A stretch of 64,000 nt of DNA from assembly GCF_019059575.1 (NCBI RefSeq), contig NW_024883017.1:1-64000 (forward strand), written 5' to 3'. A model generated the notes under the pieces. It had not been told where the DNA came from and did no database searches. It saw only the letters and a list, made by a program, of their open reading frames with translations. Source of the DNA: Amphibalanus amphitrite. Taxonomy: Eukaryota > Arthropoda > Thecostraca > Balanomorpha > Balanidae. The position numbers were made by a program, and so were the translations under genes. Below are positions 48,140 through 64,000 of this stretch, piece by piece; within the stretch, counting starts at the first letter, position 1, and every line of letters starts with the position of its first letter.

Positions 48140-48886
48140 GATCCCTTGTGTCACCCAACCGCCTTACCGACCGACCAACAGACAGACATACAGACAGACA
48201 GACATACACACAACAAGCCAGGTGTTCCGTCTCTATCGAGGGCAGGAGGTGCATCTGGCCCTCCCCTCCCTCCCCGGGGGGGGGGGGGAGACAGCTGCAC
48301 GTTTTTGAAGGACGGCACCCGCATCATGAACTGGGCGGGGAGTTGGGGGGGGAGGGGGAATCGCCAGGGGGCAGCCTGTGCAGTGATGATGTCATAGTAG
48401 CAGCTCTGTGCCAAAGGATGTGGGAGGCCTCCGTCATGGTTTTACTTGGAGCCGAGGGGGGGGGGGATCTGACAAAAAATACACATCCTTCTACTGTATA
48501 CCTACAGCTATCATACGGAGACATTATTGGGGAACTGGACCTCAGCGACCCCCCTCCCCCTCTCCTCCGTTGACGGAGCCGCCCACCGTGCAGGTAAATG
48601 GATGAGCTGTGGGCTACCTACATATGATGAAAACTGAAAACACTTTTAGTATCTCTGGGCTAATCTGTCGATCACTATACCTTATACCAGACCAGACTTT
48701 GATTGACCTCGTGACCGTCGTGAGTAGGTATACTATCGGCCATCGGGTCAAATCGGGACTTACGGGCCATCGGAGCATGCGTCAATAACTCGCGACCAAA
48801 TTGTGCCAGCTAGTCGGAATTCGGAAAAGCCACTAATCGCATCTGCAGAGTATGTCGAATGACTGCTATATGCAGCATGGCCTCTT
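48140..48886. other. Intergenic DNA, nothing recognised
   Basis: GACA-like short repeats at 48178-48215, poly-G tracts at 48277-48290 and 48457-48465, and no gene that I can support. Confidence 0.45.
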
Positions 48887-48894
48887 CCAACTAG

Positions 48895-49603
48895 CAGGCA
48901 TCGGTAAAATCCTTTTTGAAAGGATTGCATTCCCAATCCACATTCCTAGTGCCGAAGTGGATTGCATTCCTACCCGCAATCCCCTTTTTTCACTTGGATT
49001 GTGATCAAATCCGCAATCCTTTTTTGCAATCCTGTTGTATTATTATGTGCACTAGTGGATCTGGGGGAAGGAGGGGGGCATAGGGCCGTGCCTCCATCCC
49101 CAAATCACCCATTTCTAGTGCCTAGTCTTGCGAGTAATTCCTATCTAAGGCACAGGACACAGGTATTTTATGGGAAATATTTTTTTTGCCTCAAACACCC
49201 CCACATTTAAACCTCCCCAACCAGTGTTTCATATTTTTAAAACTCGCCCTCAAATACGTAATTTTGCTCTTCCTATGTAGTTCATCAGCGTATATTATTT
49301 TGAGCGTTTAGATTAAAAGCGTTTAAATTATTTCAAGTTTCAATGTAAAGCCCTTGATAGCAAAGTACATTAAGCCGATGAAGCCGATCTCATAATTTTC
49401 AATCACAATAAACCATTTCAAAGCACTAATCAAACACCAAAACACGCAATCGGGATTGGATTGCAAAAATTGGAAGTATGATGCAATCCAATCCGCAATC
49501 AAATCCTGTTTTTTTGAATGGATTTCAAATCCAGGTGCAATCCACCAAAAAGGAATGCAATCAGGATTTTGCAATCCTGCAATCACAATCCTACCGATGC
49601 CTG
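48895..49603. mobile_element. hAT-like element (709 bp) with exact 8-bp duplication
   Basis: The ends CAGGCATCGGTA and TACCGATGCCTG are perfect inverted copies. CCAACTAG flanks both sides (48887-48894 and 49604-49611). Subterminal GGATTGCATTCC/GCAATCC repeats fill the ends. Non-coding. Confidence 0.9.
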
Positions 49604-49611
49604 CCAACTAG

Positions 49612-51151
49612 TAACTAACGGTTGTGGCCTGAGAGGCTTTGCCGTTATTTCACCTAGATGACCTCATGTGAGGTCTGTCCCCATTCCACGTCGACCTCAC
49701 CTAAACAAAGTAAGTTCGTCGTTCAACGCGTCTGCCCTTATCGAGCACGATTGTGCCAGAATCGCGGCTCTGCGACCATCTTTGGCGAAGCTATTTAAAA
49801 AAGAAAGGGAAAGAAAAAATAATCCAAACAATAGGTAAACCTCGCCGGCACAGTTGATGCCCCTAAGGTTTTTTTCGCAAATAACTCGCGTAAGGCCGAT
49901 CGCAACGAAACTTTCAGTACCCTCGCATTGATCAATTTTACACCTACCCTGAAAATTTCATGACCCTGACCCAAATGACCTTTGACCTGTGACCTCTTTT
50001 CCGAGACCATGTTTGGCCGGTTGCAAGTTTTTCGTGGTTTCAAACGTTCAAACATGTGATTTGATGCTGCTCCCATGCATTAGGGTGGATGTCAAGGTCA
50101 TCTGAAGGTCAGGTCAAGTCATTGACCTTTGGTGACCTCGGTTCACTTTTTCGAGTTTTAGGTACATGTTTCTAGGCTAGTTTTTGGAGCTGATTTCGAA
50201 TTTACCAACCATTTGAACATTTACGAAGTAGTTTTGGTGCCTTCGTAACATTGTCAGAGGGCAGAGGCGGATGACAGGTACTACGAATACCCGTCACGAC
50301 CCCAACCGGTTGACCAGGGGTGAACTATCTGTCAAAATGTCAGGGGGGCCAGGCCAGGCAGATGGAGGCGGGCTGGATGCAGTACCTACCATTGACTTAC
50401 ATGGCAGTAATTCGTTTTCAGGGGGTCCTGACCCCCCCCCCGACCCCCAGAGATCTCCACCTCTGCGGTTGACCTGACCTGACCTGACCCGACCTGGTCT
50501 AAATGCCTGATCAAAACTAACACGATATTCGTGATCAGCAATGAGCACCCCGGAAAACCCCTTAGCAGCCACACTTAACGACTTTCTAACAGGTCCCGAT
50601 ATTTCCGATTTTTTGGGTCATGGACCTGACCTGGAAGGTCAATCGATGACCTAGCCTAGGACCTTAAGATTGGATATCATCGGTTTCCTCTCGTGACGGG
50701 CAACGCGCTCTTTTTTCCGCGAAGCTCTAGCTCGATCAGCGGCCCGCTAAACGCGAGGGGGGGTCGTACCCGGTACCAGCCCCCCTTGTGCCGTCGAAGG
50801 ACGCAAATGGAATGTGACGGCGAGAGTTTAATTACAAAAGGCTGAATTTCAACATTGCATGCCACTGCCAGTGAATTCGCATGCCCACACCAAGACTTTC
50901 CGGAGTGAATGTGTTATTTCAGAATATGGATTTGATGCTATTTTGACGAAGGTAAAACGTTCAAGAGTGGCGCTGTGCTGCGTCATAAGTGGCGCACACA
51001 CGCTGGTTGTTTTTGTTTATGTTTACACGTTTTGAGAGCTGTGGGGTTGTTTCGTGAGTTTTCTTTCTAGTCGGTTGTTTTTGATAATTTCACTTACAGG
51101 AATTAGCTTTTCGTGTACATTTACTTCCAGTGAATGAAGTAGGTACGCAAC
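49612..51151. other. AGGTCA-rich decayed element and USP39 upstream region
   Basis: 49838-50805 resembles a decayed TTAA-type element: CTCGCCGGCACA on the left, TGTGCCGTCG on the right, a GGTACCGGGTACC-like end palindrome, and many TGACCT hexamers between. 50273-50465 may be a small insertion with CAGAGGCGGA/TCCACCTCTG tips. From 50880 on is the presumed USP39 promoter and 5' UTR; I see no TATA box I would defend. Confidence 0.4.
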
Positions 51152-62474
<11,323 letters not shown>

Positions 62475-62669
62475 TGACGTCAGACACCGACCAATCGGCA
62501 GGCCGGCTCACTGCCTTTCATCACCACTGATGACGTCATACGTTGTGGTACTGTGTGCTGACGTCGTGATGACGTTTCTAACTTAATACGTGTTGATATC
62601 ACGTCATTTGTGCTTTTGACATGATGTCGTGACGTCACTGGTGGTATTATGCGCGGTCCAATGACGTCA
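62475..62669 (+). promoter_or_regulatory. Four perfect TGACGTCA palindromes in the USP39 3' UTR
   Basis: TGACGTCA occurs at 62475, 62531, 62630 and 62662, with further near matches. This is the CREB/ATF consensus. In a 3' UTR it may be repeat-derived; a DNA-level regulatory role is only possible. Confidence 0.5.
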
Positions 62670-62741
62670 TTTCACTGATCAGCGCGAAAAGAGACCCCAC
62701 TGTGCTAGTATTGTCACCATGCCTGCTGCAGACTGCTGATG

Positions 62742-62747
62742 AATAAA
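62742..62747 (+). terminator. USP39: USP39 polyadenylation signal
   Basis: AATAAA 268 nt after the stop codon, followed by a TTGTTTGT-rich stretch, so cleavage is expected around 62760-62775. Confidence 0.75.
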
Positions 62748-62779
62748 GTGATGCCTTGTTTGTAATAGACAAATGGTCT

Positions 62780-63278
62780 TTCTAGGGGCTCTTTTCGTAA
62801 GCGGATTCGCTTTTATGACATACCCCGGGTATGACAGGCAACGAAGGCGAAAGCCGATACCGTCTGAAGTCCGAGCGCCCTTAATCGCAAATCATGAGCG
62901 ACTTTTTTTAGTTTAAAATTTAAATCAAAATTAGATTTAATTTAGTTGGTACCTGCTTAAAACATATTGTATTGTTTTTCAGCCACGTGGGTTAGCTGTC
63001 CGTTGGCAGGCATTGTGTGACGCTACTTGGCCATTTCTTTCCACAGTGAAAATGTTTAACGAGACACTGCCACTTGGCTATGTCAGTCTTGTCAGAGTTT
63101 ATTACATAGCGTCTAAAAAAGATGTCACCCTTTCCGCGCCGTTTTTCTTTTTCTTCTTTTTCGGATGGTCAAGAAATGTCTATTTTATCAGGGGTTATAA
63201 CCAGCTTTCGCATAAGGTAAAGTTTATCAACTAAACCTTTGCGGTGTCGATAGCCAAGGGGACGAGTCGACATCGATT
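62780..63278. other. Downstream of USP39, nothing recognised
   Basis: AT-rich sequence with no exon, RNA gene or repeat boundary that I can support before the TTAA element. Confidence 0.5.
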
Positions 63279-64000
63279 TTAACCCTCGCCCATGTAGGGG
63301 GGGGGGTGCAACCCCCCCCCCCCTGAGGTTTTTCTTAGCTACACGCCGAACCGTTCCAGATTGCCTGCTCAAATTTTCAGTACCCTCTGGGGCATCCTTT
63401 GCGCAACTTTTGGTATTTTTTGTCAAGGTTATGTCAGGTCACGGAGTTATGACGTCATAAAGGGAACAACCTCCGGCCAAATTTACGCTAAATTGGAGAT
63501 TGCTTCACATTGGTATAAATGCCGACTGACCTGACACACTGATGGATTGTTTTAGAATCATAACTAGCTGATTTCACATTGGCACAATGTCCGTTGACCT
63601 TTTCAAGGTTACTAAAGGTCAAGGTCAGGTCAGTGACCTCGGTTGACCTGTAGTGACTTCTTGCACTTGTATGCCTTTTCGGGGTATTTTGATGCCCTGA
63701 ATTCGAATTTGCTATCCATTTCAGGCATCGTCGGTTGTTTCTTGTAGTTCATTTTGGGTCAGGGTCAGGTCAGTGACGTCACACGCCTGACGTGACCCAA
63801 TGCACAAATGACCTTGCAGACTTCCGATGCTCCCAACGCATCATTATTAGAGTTATGACATCGAAATACACACCAAACGATAGAGAATTGATCAAGGATC
63901 ACGATAGTGAAGGTTTCAAGTCGATATCTCTTACGGTGTTGCCGCAATCGGCGCGGAAATCTGAAAACGTTAGATTTTTCCGAAAATTTGGCCTTTGACC
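63279..64000. mobile_element. TTAA element E6 (piggyBac-like), left part only
   Basis: TTAA at 63279-63282 is followed by CCCTCGCCCATGTAGGGG and a poly-G/GTGCAACC/poly-C palindrome, then TGAGGTTTTTC as in the other members. AGGTCA and TGACCT are frequent between 63430 and 63810. The right end lies outside the window. Confidence 0.75.

Noticed and set aside
50273..50465. hAT-like MITE with CAGAGGCGGA tips
   Set aside because: Tips are weakly inverted but the 8-bp flanks do not match, so it is mentioned only inside the interval note.

Overview
The window is eukaryotic nuclear DNA from an invertebrate animal. It has GT-AG introns, an animal spliceosomal protein gene (USP39), a bHLH gene, a mag-like Ty3/gypsy retrotransposon, and very dense small DNA transposons and microsatellites. 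An arthropod, perhaps a crustacean, is plausible, but the sequence does not prove the clade.

Only two host protein genes are well supported. A bHLH transcription factor lies on the minus strand (25.8-27.2 kb; one long terminal exon, with any upstream exon not identified). A complete 13-exon USP39 / Snu66-Sad1-type tri-snRNP protein lies on the plus strand (51.15-62.47 kb; 500 codons plus stop; AATAAA at 62.74 kb). I reconstructed every USP39 exon by hand: all introns are GT-AG and the phase is continuous from ATG to stop.

Most of the rest is transposon on transposon. At least eight elements have exact or near-exact 8-bp target duplications, as hAT elements do. Five TTAA-flanked, piggyBac-like non-autonomous elements with G-run/C-run hairpin ends are present, plus a sixth running off the right edge. 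There are three TA-flanked elements, one tRNA-headed SINE family (two copies), one Ty3/gypsy element (19.88-24.37 kb, minus strand) with two lesions, a TCCTTAAGGA-rich terminal-inverted-repeat element (5.75-7.88 kb), a 3.6-kb element with about 87-bp terminal repeats (38.9-42.5 kb), and an inverted pair of a repeat at 27.8 and 43.4-45.4 kb. Several are nested three or four deep and the order of insertion can be read off.

Layout: 1-2.9 kb GC-rich tandem repeats and a small hAT-like element; 2.9-5.5 kb an inverted pair of TTAA elements; 5.7-8.1 kb TCCTTAAGGA element and CT/GA arrays; 11.0-16.8 kb triple nest; 17-19.9 kb low complexity; 19.9-24.4 kb retrotransposon; 25.4-27.2 kb CCAAT array and bHLH gene; 27.8-34.7 kb repeats and a GTCTC minisatellite; 34.7-37.6 kb hAT nest; 38.9-42.5 kb large inverted-repeat element; 43.4-50.8 kb TTAA elements and MITEs; 51.2-62.8 kb USP39; 63.28 kb to the end another TTAA element.

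The most unusual signal is in USP39. Five introns (2, 3, 4, 6, 7) carry tandem copies of the adjoining exon-intron junction, including the splice site itself. The clearest is intron 4, with eight upstream copies of the exon 5 acceptor plus about 50 nt of exon 5.
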